From assembly GCF_963678635.1 (NCBI RefSeq), contig NC_087065.1:78749396-78813395 (forward strand): 64,000 bases of DNA. Direction: 5' to 3'. Positions 37,438 to 49,400 of the stretch are shown piece after piece (the stretch's first letter is position 1; every line of letters starts with the position of its first letter). A program made the translations under genes and the position numbers. The DNA comes from Symsagittifera roscoffensis (taxonomy: Eukaryota > Xenacoelomorpha > Acoela > Convolutidae). The notes under the pieces were generated by a model. The model searched no databases. It worked only from the letters and a program-made list of their open reading frames with translations, and was not told the DNA's origin.

Positions 37438-40400
37438 CTGAAAGCAATATTTATCAAGTTTTTTATCATCTTTTTTATCTTCGCTCAGTAATTAGGGGCT
37501 GGAGTTGCAGAATTCAGATTTTTCTAAGGCATCAGCATGTACTAAAATTGAACTTCGACCAAACAAATTCCACATTTTATTTGGAAAAAATTTCTTAAAG
37601 GTGCTCAAAATAAACATTCATTTCGGGTTATTATGACCGTACTTTACCGAGTTATGACTTGGCTCAACTAAACCGTTTTAAAAAGCGAGTTTTAAAAGAA
37701 TCGAAGTCGAAGTCAACCCACCAGAATTGAAAAAAGATCGTGAATAGTTTAGTTAAAAAACTTTAGGACCTACGAAAAGAAACTCAATTGGTTTATTAAC
37801 ATTTCAGAGCCAGTAGATACTCACTTCGAACGCGTGGTATTGGACCTCGTGCAGTGCCGCCTGCACTACCTGCTTGCTGGCGTTGTTCGGCGGGAGGGTG
37901 TCCGCGTGTCTCTTCATCGCATCCGCGTGGCACATCTCACTCGAGTTGATCCAACTGCCCCACATGGAGATCTGGTCTTGCTACAACACAGCACAGCCGC
38001 ATTGCAATTATAAATGACGAGCACAATTGACAATTCATAGAAAACAAAGCCAACTGACGCAGCTGGAAAAGAGTAATGAACGCAAGAAACTGAAAAAGAG
38101 TTAACTTGTTGTTTCAAAAACCTTCAACTTTTGAATTTCGAAGAAAAAATAGATGGCCTTAAAGCTGTTTGAATTTTTTGTTTGAATTACAATTTATGAT
38201 GGACACTTTTTTAAAATTAATTAGTTTGAGAAAACTGGATCAACAGGTAAAACTTTTATTTCGCTGGTAATTCTCATAATTAATTTCATTTTCGAAATCA
38301 GAAGTCGATCACGTTTTTCGTGACCCCTACACTTTTGCTGTTCGATAGTGGAGTTTGATTTAACTTTAACAAGGAAAATGCACTGAACGGAGCGGTGGTG
38401 AAGTGGTTACGTCTTCGCCTCTCAATCGAAAGGTCGGATGTTCGAGGCCCACCATGATCCGTGCTCGTTGCTTGAGGGTGAAGCAATTTTACCCAGCCCA
38501 GAAAAATAACCGAAAAAACTGCATGTAGTTAAGACAGGGGTACAACAGCGATTCGCCGTGATGAGCTGTACAGCTCTTGTGTTGGTCCTTCCCCGTGGAT
38601 AAATGGTCTTAATCTTAAACTTAAAAAGAAAACACAAGCAAAACCGCGAAAAATCAACTACGTTCATTACTCTTAAAAACAGCCGAGGCAGACGCAGATA
38701 AAAAATTTTAGAGGTAAAGGATTTGCAAATAATTAAGTGGCACATGAAATACTTACATTTAACTGTTTTTTTTAACACCGGAAAGAATTTCAAACATTTT
38801 TCTTGAAACCCGAATCGCAAAAAAATTGCCATCATGATTTCAATTTATCTCATGGAACCTTCTTTGGTGATATAATACAATAGGTGGTAATTTTGAGAGT
38901 TATGCATGTAATAAATTTGAGAACTATAATACACAATATAGTAATTTAATTTTCAATCAACTAAACTACTACTACTAAGATAGTTTTAGTAAATACAATG
39001 TTCTGCCAGATGAAATGCTAGTATTTACACTTAAGTTTTACACTTTTTTCTTTTGGAAAAAATTTGGCTTTTGAATTAAATATAAATAGTGAGCGAAGTA
39101 TAACAAAAAGCGATCGAGCTATTCAAATTGAACCTACCACCTATTGTAATATATCACCCCTTCTTTTAGTATCTTGACCGCAGCAGAAAAATGTTTACAT
39201 GATAGTTGGGAAATGATGATTTTTGTTTAGCTTACCAGACTGAGGTTTGTGAAGGAGGTAGGTTTGAAATGTTTATGGAATGAGAGAGTGGAAGAGGACT
39301 GAGAGGCCCCCTTGCTGGAGTTGGAGGCTGCTGAGTTTGAGATGGGGGGCATCAGAGGCGGGGCTGAGAAGGCGGCAATGAGATTAATCGTACACACCCA
39401 TTCCTCCATCTCCTGCTTGGACCTATGCACGAGGCGCGGCAAAGGATTACAGCACAAAGAGTTACAAAGTGCTTACACATAAGCCAAGATGCACTAAGCA
39501 AACTGGAACCTGATCCAATTATATATATTATTATTGGTTATAAATTAGATATTTTATCCCTATAAAATATTAAAGACTAACCAATCACACTCCATCTAAC
39601 TAACAACCCATTTATTTGTAAGTGCTGAAATTACTTTTAATTTCAGCACCGGAGCATATTGAATTTAACTTACAACTTAGTTGCCTTTTCCAAGAGACCG
39701 ACTCGTAACAAAACCAGTATACTCTAGATCTATTGAGACTAAGAGATATAAGAGTAAGATTAAGATCGGTATTAGACTAAAAAGTTGCACGAATCTATCC
39801 GGCCGAAAATAAGATAGCGTGACGGGCAGACGGTGTACCCTATCTGAAATTACTGTATGAGTTAGACCTCAGACCCAACTCAAAACACGAGCAAAAAAAG
39901 CAAAAGGAAGCTTTGAAAGGTATTTTTTGTTATACATGCCCGACATTAAACGACGAAAAGTAACAATAGAAACTTTTGCTAAAAAGTTGAATGGCTATAA
40001 CTCGCAAATGCACAGCTGATAAGCTAACACGAAGCAGTTCCCCCTAATTTTTCACTTTTTGCCGCTCTATTTTTTGCACATTTATTTCACAATAATGAGA
40101 CCAAATCCGTTTTTCTTTTAAACTATCGTTTAATTCTCAGTTTTATATTTTTTCAAGTTGATGCAACCCTCTAGATATCAATCCTGCATTTTTCTGTAAA
40201 TTGATCCAATCTTTTTATAAAATTGTCATTTTCACGTGATTCCTACTGTCCAATTTGGTAAACCAACACTAAAACCCGACCGACCCTTTGGCGCAAATAT
40301 GCAATAAACTTGACCAGATCGTTCTTCGAAGAGCTCAATAATCAATTTGGTCGACCTACAAAAGCCGTAATTTTTCAAAATCTGTTCTTCGAGCAAAGCC

Positions 40401-43400
40401 TGGATCCACCCCTGATCTAAATCACTAGTTCTTTACTTAGAAAACTGAAAAAAAAACAATGAAGATTAAAAGCATGATATTTGTCTAATTTAAAGGTGAT
40501 GTAAATAAAAACTGGCGCTAAAACACGTTTGAGGAGGGATAGTGTCTTGTAAGAGCGAGGCATTCTCCAGTCCTTACGAACTTCGAGGCAATGAAATCTT
40601 GCCAAGTTTTCCGACCTCTTAACTATTTTTGTTCCCACTTTCGATACGAAAGTAACGGAATATTTGTGCTCGGTTGGGTTTTTTTTTCTTCAGACAAATT
40701 TCGACTTTTTAACTAGCCATTTTTGACAGATTTTTTTACATCAATCAAAAGGTCCTGAGCTCAAATTTGAAAAAAAAAATTTACCTGTGATCAATTTTCG
40801 TAAAGTTATGGGGGTTTAAAGATTGACATTTTGGCCAATTTGGGACAATTAACGCGCGATATATTTAATCCGTCTTAGAAATCGTTCCAAATTGGTTGAT
40901 AGAAGCTTCTTTACCATAATTGATTTGTTACAACGAGCGAAATCTATAATTTTGTACTTTACATGGCGTGTGGGGGGATGATTTTCATAAAAAATTTCAA
41001 ATTTTAGAAGAAAAAAAACTTTTAGTACAATTAACTTTTTAATGTTATTACTGCTACATAAACCTTAAAAGGCAGCCGGAACATTCAGGGCTTCGCCCTG
41101 ATACGAGCAGTCTTGTTATTAACTTTAGTATCAACAAATAGCCATAAAATATCTGATCAACGCTAGAAATACAAACAGCACCAAATTCATTCAAATTAAT
41201 ATAGACGGTGTTGAATCTGACTGTTTTGTATGAGCACCATTAGATTAAAATTAGAGCGTACGGCAAAAGAGCGTATGATCGTTAGATCCCTGTTAGTGGG
41301 GCCCCAAAGAAATTTCCTCACACCTCGAAATCTCGGAAACAGGGTTTGCATTTGTTTGTTTGTCCTTTTGTGGGAGCCATCTCTCATACTTGCTTTTTGG
41401 AGAGACGAACAATCACACTTGTACTGAGTGTACCTTCATTTCAGTTACCTGCACCGGTATTGATATTCTGCCCAGTCCGCCAAGCGCACAGTGAAGTCCC
41501 AGCTGCCCACTCTCTCCTTCTCTTTCTTCGAAGACGCCCTCAGAACCCCTGCTGCTCCATAGAGACTCCTGCTGTTCACACTCTCTGAGAAGGAAGATGT
41601 GTCTTCACCACCCAGCACCGACCCTGCTTCGTCGACATTCTCCGAAGAACTAGTCATACTTGTCACCGAAGGGGGATCTATATGTGAAGTACTGCTGAGC
41701 GGATGCACAGGCGAAGCAAAAGCGTGGTGTAAAGACAGAACCAGTGCCTGGAAACAAAACTTAACAAGCTAAAAAAAATTGACCCTTTTCCAATTCTCCG
41801 GCAAATTTAAGAATTCTTCCTGAAAAAAAACATCACCAGGACCTATACAAGATTATTCACTACGTTCACATGACTTAAAAACATGAAATAAACATGTTTT
41901 CTCAAAGAATGGTTTGTTCGTTCGCCATATTGAATTTCATCAGACATTTACCAAGTGGAGTGGTTGATTAGGATGCGGGAAGCCTCCCAAACCATAAAGA
42001 TGCCATCAAGATTGAAGGAGATCCAAAAATAGACCGTCATTAAGTGACAAAAATTAATCTCTCGGAACGAATCTACGGGCGATGAACTCGATTACAATAA
42101 AGCTGCAACATTAAGCACTAAGTGAAAATGTCACTTTACAAAAAGGAAATGTAAAACAACGGTTACAATTGAATGCGAGTGCGGACAGTTTTTTGAGACC
42201 TGTGGAAACACTGGAATGAACTTTTCTTGCAATGCTCTGCACAGGGGTGGATTTAGAGGACTCGACTACCTCGCCACCCAAATTGTACCCTTTTACAACA
42301 CCTCTAGTACCCCCTTGCTACTATTTTACAACACCCATTTTTAGGCGGCGAACTTTTAATGTCGTCTTTGACGCCAATATATAGTAATTTTTTGGAGGCA
42401 GGCGCACTAAAAACGTTATTTTTTCTCGGTCAAAACAATCCAAAATGTGCCCCTATTTGGTCCGTTTTTATTCAAAATTGCCTACCGCGCAGAAAAACTT
42501 GACAAAATTGGGTTATTGTAAAATTCTGGGAGAGCTCAAAAAATTAAAAATGTCGACCTAAGAAAATCCGTCCTCTCGAAAAATTCCTAGATCCACCCCT
42601 GATCTGAAAAAATCCACCCATTCTAGAAAATCCTAGATCCCCACGCATCTGAGTTTTCTAAGAAAGAAAGAATAAATATCTCCGGTCATTCATTACATAA
42701 ATTTGGCAAATCATCGATATAAGTAATTATTAAAATGAGACTCGGAGAGGATAGACAACGGGGCCATAAGGCCCACAAACGCCTACCCTAGCTATGCATG
42801 CTTCTTTCACTATCAGGAAAAGATTTTTTTAAATGTTTTTTTTTTGAATTTGTTGAAAATTTGTAATTTCATCCATATCTCCTAAGCTACGAGCATTTGG
42901 ACGATCAAGTATTGTCATTTTAATCCGAAGCCTATATTATACGTTCGTTATGAGGCATACGGATTTTTTTTTTGAATTTTTTTTAAATAGTAAATCGTCC
43001 ATATCTCCTAAGCTAGGAGTTTCTGTAAGGTCAACTTTTAGCGTTAGAACCTCAACCATAAGATACACAACATAAGATACACAACATTACCATGCAACCA
43101 CGGGTTCAATAAATTTTTTCTTTTTATAATTTGAATATGTAATCATTAACTCTTCATTTTGCAATCAAAACACAGTTTTAAATGTATGATAAAATGTTAC
43201 TAATTCTGTTTTCGAATATCTTTCAATATCCTCGGGGATTAACTTTTGCGCTGAGAGAAGGTTGAAAAGCTTGGTAGCACGATATCGAACGGAAAACCGA
43301 TCGATTTTTTTCTTACATATGGGTTCAGCTAATAGTTTTGTTTTCGACAGTCTCGTGGCCCTTGTTTTCTTTTCAAAGGAGAACAGATTGTTTAAAAAAC

Positions 43401-46400
43401 TTTGAGAGAGAGACTTTGTGACAGCACGAAGCACGAACTTGAGTAGTTCGTAAACATGACTTTCAAACACCGATAAGAATTTATTCTCTAGAAAAATATC
43501 ACGAGAATATCGCTACGCTTTCGAAAATAGATGAATTTAAGAATTTTCTTTTGCAGTAGAAAAAAACATTCAAGCGAACTGTAGCTACAACAACCGTATA
43601 TCAGAATTCTGTATTGAATGATAGGAACCACATTACTTCTATAGTATTCAAGCAATTGGTTTCGTGGCGCATGATGTCTTAGTTTCGATAAAATCCCGCA
43701 TTGTTTTCCGAGTCTCATTTTCACCGAATCGATATGACTTCGAAATGATAGTTTATAGTCAATATATAAACCTAGATATTTACAAACAGGTTTATTAATC
43801 ACCTCTGAGCAATTAAGTGTGAATTTTGAATTGGAAGCACTTTTTATGTTCATTTGTATTGTCTTATCATTATTTATAATTAGCTTATTTCCATGTAACC
43901 AATGGTCAAGATAACGAAGATCATCTTTAATATCTATAATCTGGCAGCCTATAGCAGTTATGTTGGTGTCATCTGCCAATAAGATTACTTCTGCTGTTTT
44001 ACATGTCACGGGCAAATCATTAATGTATATAAGGAAAAGCAACGATCCTAAAATCGATCCTTGTGGGACGCCGCATTTTATTTTTTTTCCAATCTGAAGA
44101 AACACCATTTACTTCAACTCGTTGTTGACGATCGTTGAGGTAGGACCTAAACCATCTTAAGCAAATGCCTCTAATGCCATATGCATCAAGTTTCGTCAGA
44201 AGTATTTCATGATCAAGAGTTTTTCTTTTCTTAAATCAAGGAAAAAACTATAAGCCTCCTTAAACGAGTTTTTAAGTCTTATTTTTTCAGTTAGCTCAAC
44301 AACTGCTTCTATTGTACTATGTTTTGATCTGAACCCAAATTGCTTGCATTACAACAAAGCGAATATTCCATGTATGCGTAGATTCGATTATACATTGTTC
44401 TTTCGTATACTAAACTCCTTACAATAAGAAAAGAGATTGGCCGGTAATTATTTTCATCTAATCGGGAACTGTCTTTATGAACAGGAATTATTTTTGCTTT
44501 AAGCAAAGCAGAAGAAAATATGCCTTTTTCAAAAGAAAGGTTGACTAGAAACGATAGAAAAGGGGAAGTAACGTTTTTTGCTAACGGGGAAATGTGGAAG
44601 TAACGTCTTTCACTATTTGATTGCTAATATAGTCATCCCCGGATGTTGATTTTTTGTCTAATTGACAAATAATATCGTTGATTTCTGATGGCGTTGTTCT
44701 GTATAGACCCATTGACCAATTTAATTTAGGTACTGGTGGTGGAGATTCATTTGGGATATCTGTTTTCAAGTTTTCACCAATGTTGATGAAAAAATCATTG
44801 AATCTATTTGCTACATCTTTTTCAGTTGGATTATCATTTAGTTTTTGGCATGATTCAAGAATGGGCACTGTAAAACGAGATATAGATTTTCCATTTAGCT
44901 CATTAAGTAATTTATATGTTTGTCTTGAGTCACCAATACAATTCTTCAATTTATTCCAATAAAATTTTCGTTTATTCATTTTGACCGCTTGTTCGAATTT
45001 TTTTCTTAGATTAGTAAAAGTATTCAATAAAATACTATTTTCAGTGTTTTTTTCCAGTTTCTGTGGGCTTTGTTCCTCTTTGATCTAAGATTTTTTAACT
45101 CGTTGTTGAACCATGGTGGATGTGGTTTCTTGCTAGGGTTAATTTTCGTGATTCGCGCATATCGGTTTAACACTTTTTCAAAGATAGATTGAAAGCTGTC
45201 AAAGGCTTGCTCGGGATCTTCCATTAGTAGAATCCCAGTTTCATTCGCTTGGAATGATAGTTTCAAATCTTTGAGAAAAAACTCAGCTTTGATTTGTATT
45301 TTAGAAAATTGGTATCTCTAAAAGTGTATATAGAATCTGAAGAAATTTGTTTTACTGGCCAGATGATTAGGATCGGATAATGATCAGCAATCTCTTCATA
45401 CTGCATGACTCTCGTTCTAGCATCCGATAAATTTTTATTGATAAAGTGGTCGATACATGTAGATGATGTTGCTGATACGCGAGTCGGTTCTATACCAAAA
45501 ATTTCAAACCCATTAGAAATGATGCTATTTATGTAGTTAGTTGAAAGCTGATTGTCCAGTAGCGTATTGATGTTAAAATCTCCACATATGAGGACCTTTT
45601 CCGATGTTGAATTATTCATTTCCAAGAAATCTTCAAGCTGATTAACCAACTGCAATTTGTTTGTTCTAGGTGGGTTGTAAACAACACCTATTTTCAACCG
45701 AAAAAAGTTTTTGATTTTGTGCCTGGCATTGTGCCTGGTGTTGGCAAAACATTGTAACTAAGGGCTGGGGTAGTTGGCTTTAAAGCTGCAAGGATTTGAG
45801 GAACAATTGCATTTACAATTTCACTTGCAATCGATTGAGTTCCTTCCTTCTCCTCAAGGGGAGAAAGATTTATCTTTCGCTTTTTTACGGATCGTCGCAT
45901 AAGATTGTTCGCTTTTCCTTCGTCATTGGAGGTTGACAGTTTTGGCGTTTCTATAACATCATCAGCCCAATTTAATTGATTGGACTCTTTCGGCTTTCTG
46001 GTTTCAGTTAATGTTCCAGTTACTGCATGTAATTATGCTTTGGTTTTCACTTTTACGGGGTTAGGATGTGGATTGTTAGGGTTATTGGCATACACATCTT
46101 TTTTATGAGTATAATATGGGATAGGATTGGCTATCGCTTCTGATCGAATTGCTCTTCCGCGAGGGGATAAGCATTCTTCGATAAACACTGGTTGTCCTTT
46201 ATTGTTCGGGAAACTTTTCAACCATGATCTGCGCCTCCAAACAACGATCCGCATGATATATGAATTTCACAATTAGAGGCGCATTTGTTCCAGGTTTCAA
46301 AGGATGACAGGCGGCAATATTATGTCTGGGAATATTAATCGACATGATGTTACTCATAATTTGCAGGATATCGCCCATTGTGTCTGCTGTGGTATCAATG

Positions 46401-49400
46401 TTGGAGAAAGTCAGGCATAACTTACGAGAGTACTTCTCAAGATCTACTACTCTTTCGGATACATCGTAAATTTCGTTCTGATTTTGTATGATCCTTTTCT
46501 CAAATTCCGATTGATCCGCCTTCAAGTTTTTGATCTCTTTGCTTTGCTTGACTACTATATTGACTAACTGTGTAATTACTTCAAGCAATTTTGGATCTCC
46601 CGATAGTCCTTGTATTTTCCCCAATAATTCATATGTTTCGTCTCGTTCGCAAAGGTCAACTTGGTCAAAAATAAGATCATCATCGCAGATAGATCGATTA
46701 TCATTCATTATCTATTTAATAAGTTTATCACATCAATTAGGCTAATAGATGGTGATGCTCAAAATAAAGCAGTCTACGCGACCTAGAGAATGAAAAAAGA
46801 GTGGCGCAGGTGGTTTACAAAAAATTTTCTTTTTATCTCACTCAAGGTCACCACTTCACCCAGTGAAACAATCAGACCTGCCTAACTATAGAATACGACT
46901 TTTCTGATCAAAAATGGACTACATTTAAAAAACTGTACAAATAATTATCTGGATTACTAGCGTGTAACGCACCTCTGGTTCTTCGAATTTTTGAGAACTC
47001 ATAAAAAAACCGCATATATTGAAAAACATACCTGCAACCTTTGAGTGTACTCTGACAGCACCCAATAACAGGGTTCGTATTTTCCAACTTTGCAATTTCT
47101 TTGAATTTTTTTAATTCAAGTTTTGGGAAAAAAAACGTTCAATTTTGTGAAGTTTTTTAAATCTCTGAAAAATTCTTTGAAAAATTTTAAAATGACATTG
47201 AAAACGTCACATCTCGGAAACTAAAAACATCTGAACAGTCGCATTTGGGCGCAATATTTGCAACTCATGAGAAAACTCTTACGGTACCCCACTACAGGTG
47301 TCATCCGGCACGGATTGACACGCGTTAATTATTTATATAAACTCACTACCTGGAGTAACCTTTCTGTTGGTCAGTTGACCTTGTAAGATCTAAAGAGATT
47401 GGAGAGGCCGAGCTAAATCTCATACGTCAATAAATGGTTCCATGAATTAGTTGTTTTATTTCGCTCGCTTATGAAGTATCGTTTATCAATCCGTTCGGAT
47501 TCGGTATCAGCAACTATCATACATAAAGGTGTGACATGGCGCAGCCATCAGGCTATTTGAAAAATCCTTCGAGTATCAATCAAGTCTGGGAGAAAGCGTC
47601 AGCCGAACCACAATTAGAGTGGTCTAAATGGGCAGCGATACACGAGACGGCGGTCTTTGCAAAAGATGGAATAGAGGTCCGAAACCTAAGAGCTAGACCT
47701 GCATTAGTGGAACCCACAGAACCCTTATACGAACTCGAAACAGAAACACAGAAGAAAAACCGAGATGTAAGAAATCAAGAAAAACGAGTTGGTTGAAAAA
47801 ACAGTCCAGAAGGCAAGACAAAAAGCCGTATCATCTCTTTCCCGGAGCTACTTAAGTCTATGTATCGGCAAGGAAGGCCAACGACAAGTACAACAAAAAA
47901 ACGCCAACCCTCAACCTACACACTACAACAACAATAGAACTTATGGCAAAACTGGAGGACATTTTTGTGACAAGAATTATATAATTTGAAAAATACGACT
48001 TTATTTGTCGAAAATAGAAGAAAAACGAAACCTTCGAACAATTCCACGCGGACCTCGTAGAATTAGCGTAGCGAGCTGATTGCGGACATGGATTGCGAGT
48101 GGGTTCGGGACATGTTCACTGCCCACATCAATCATGATAAAACAGCCGAAGAGCTACTGGCAGAAACACGAAGTCCACAAGATGCATATAAATATGCAAT
48201 TCGTCGAGAAAAAAGAATCGAACACAGTCGAACCATGAAAACGATCCCATTCGGAGGAACAACAACAATGAAAACTACAAAGATTTGAGCAGACATGTGG
48301 AGGCGAGACTCGCAACTCCCTCGAGTACTCTGACAGCCCTCAATTAAAAAATTGCAAAAAATGTCATATCTCGAAAAATACAATGAATTGAGAAGTCATA
48401 TTTGAATGCAAAGATTTTAACAGTCATAAGTGAAAGGGAGATTCGCAACTTCCGATAGTATTCTGAAAGCACCTAAATTTGAAAAAAACCTAAATTTGAG
48501 TTTATTGAAAAATCACAGAAAACGTCATATCTCAAAAACTAAGAGCATTTAAGCAGCCGCGTTTGACCGCAAGGTTTGAATCATAAAACTCCTGAGAGCA
48601 CCCCCACAGTATCCAACAACAAAATTAAGATCTTCAAAACTTTCGAATTTTTTAAATTCTACGTTTTCCAATTTAAAAGAAATCCTTTAACACGTAACTG
48701 GGAAACTACATGGATTTGAGCAGCCATAAATAAAGGCAAGGTTCGCAATCCTTGAGACTACTCTGACAGCACCCAAATTTAGGGTTGGCAATTTCATGTT
48801 GTGTAAATTGAGTTTTCCAAAAAATTGAAAAAAAAAATCTTCGTACACTTAAAGGATTTGGACATTCAAAATTGGAGACCAAATTTCAACCACTGGATTA
48901 ACTCTGAAATCAACCCACTGTTATGTTGCTAAATTTTAACTTGGCGGAGCAAACACTAAATTAAAACTGGAAAATCGAAAAAAAATTTGCAAAAAACGAT
49001 CTAGCTTAACCACGCATATATACGTTATGCGATTACCTGTTGCAAAAAAAAAAACGCTTAAACATGGCAAAATAGTGCCACGGGCTTTTAACACAGAAGC
49101 GAAGCTGTGCTTCGCAAACACAAGCAAGGAAAATGCAAAAAAGATCTCTGAACAGGCAAAACAAAGTGAAATAAGGAAAAGGTTTAAAAGACACCTTGAG
49201 AAACTTTTTTGCAAGGCTTGGGAGCAACACTTTCTCACATCTGCTTCATGAAGGCTTGTATTTTTACTAACACTAGCCACCAATAACGCAGCTGTAGCTT
49301 CTATCAAATTGCCAATGCGATGCAACTACCTATTTCAATGTTCCAGATTTGGATCTCCTATCGATTGATTATGATTTCCACTTCCTCGCAATCGTGCCAC

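Larger units (their letters stand above)
39423..41448 (-). other. Intron 7 of the EFA6-like gene
   Basis: 2.0 kb. It contains a perfect 12-bp stem hairpin at 39,622-39,649, a truncated MITE copy at about 40,230-40,420 and a small hairpin (AGGGC-TTC-GCCCT) near 41,087. Otherwise AT-rich with no open frame supported. Confidence 0.8.
43100..46760 (-). mobile_element. Dead LINE (non-LTR retrotransposon), ORF1 plus endonuclease-RT ORF2
   Basis: In transcript order from 46,708 downward: an ORF1-type protein, the second half of an APE-type endonuclease, and a reverse transcriptase with a C-terminal region. Frames change at many points, and part of the endonuclease is deleted near 45,697. The RT motifs (YRPIS, GVPQGS, ADD) resemble the CR1/Jockey group; finer placement needs a tree. 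Orientation is the same as the host gene. The 3' end lies near 43,100, where the sequence becomes T-rich on the plus strand. Confidence 0.88.

Noticed and set aside
38388-38470. Functional tRNA gene
   Set aside because: A and B boxes are present but the acceptor and T stems do not pair and no clean anticodon arm can be drawn; a SINE head is the better explanation.
49027-49251. Plus-strand 74-codon Lys-rich frame
   Set aside because: It spans the GCGAAGC hairpin repeat and an A run; composition reflects repeat DNA.
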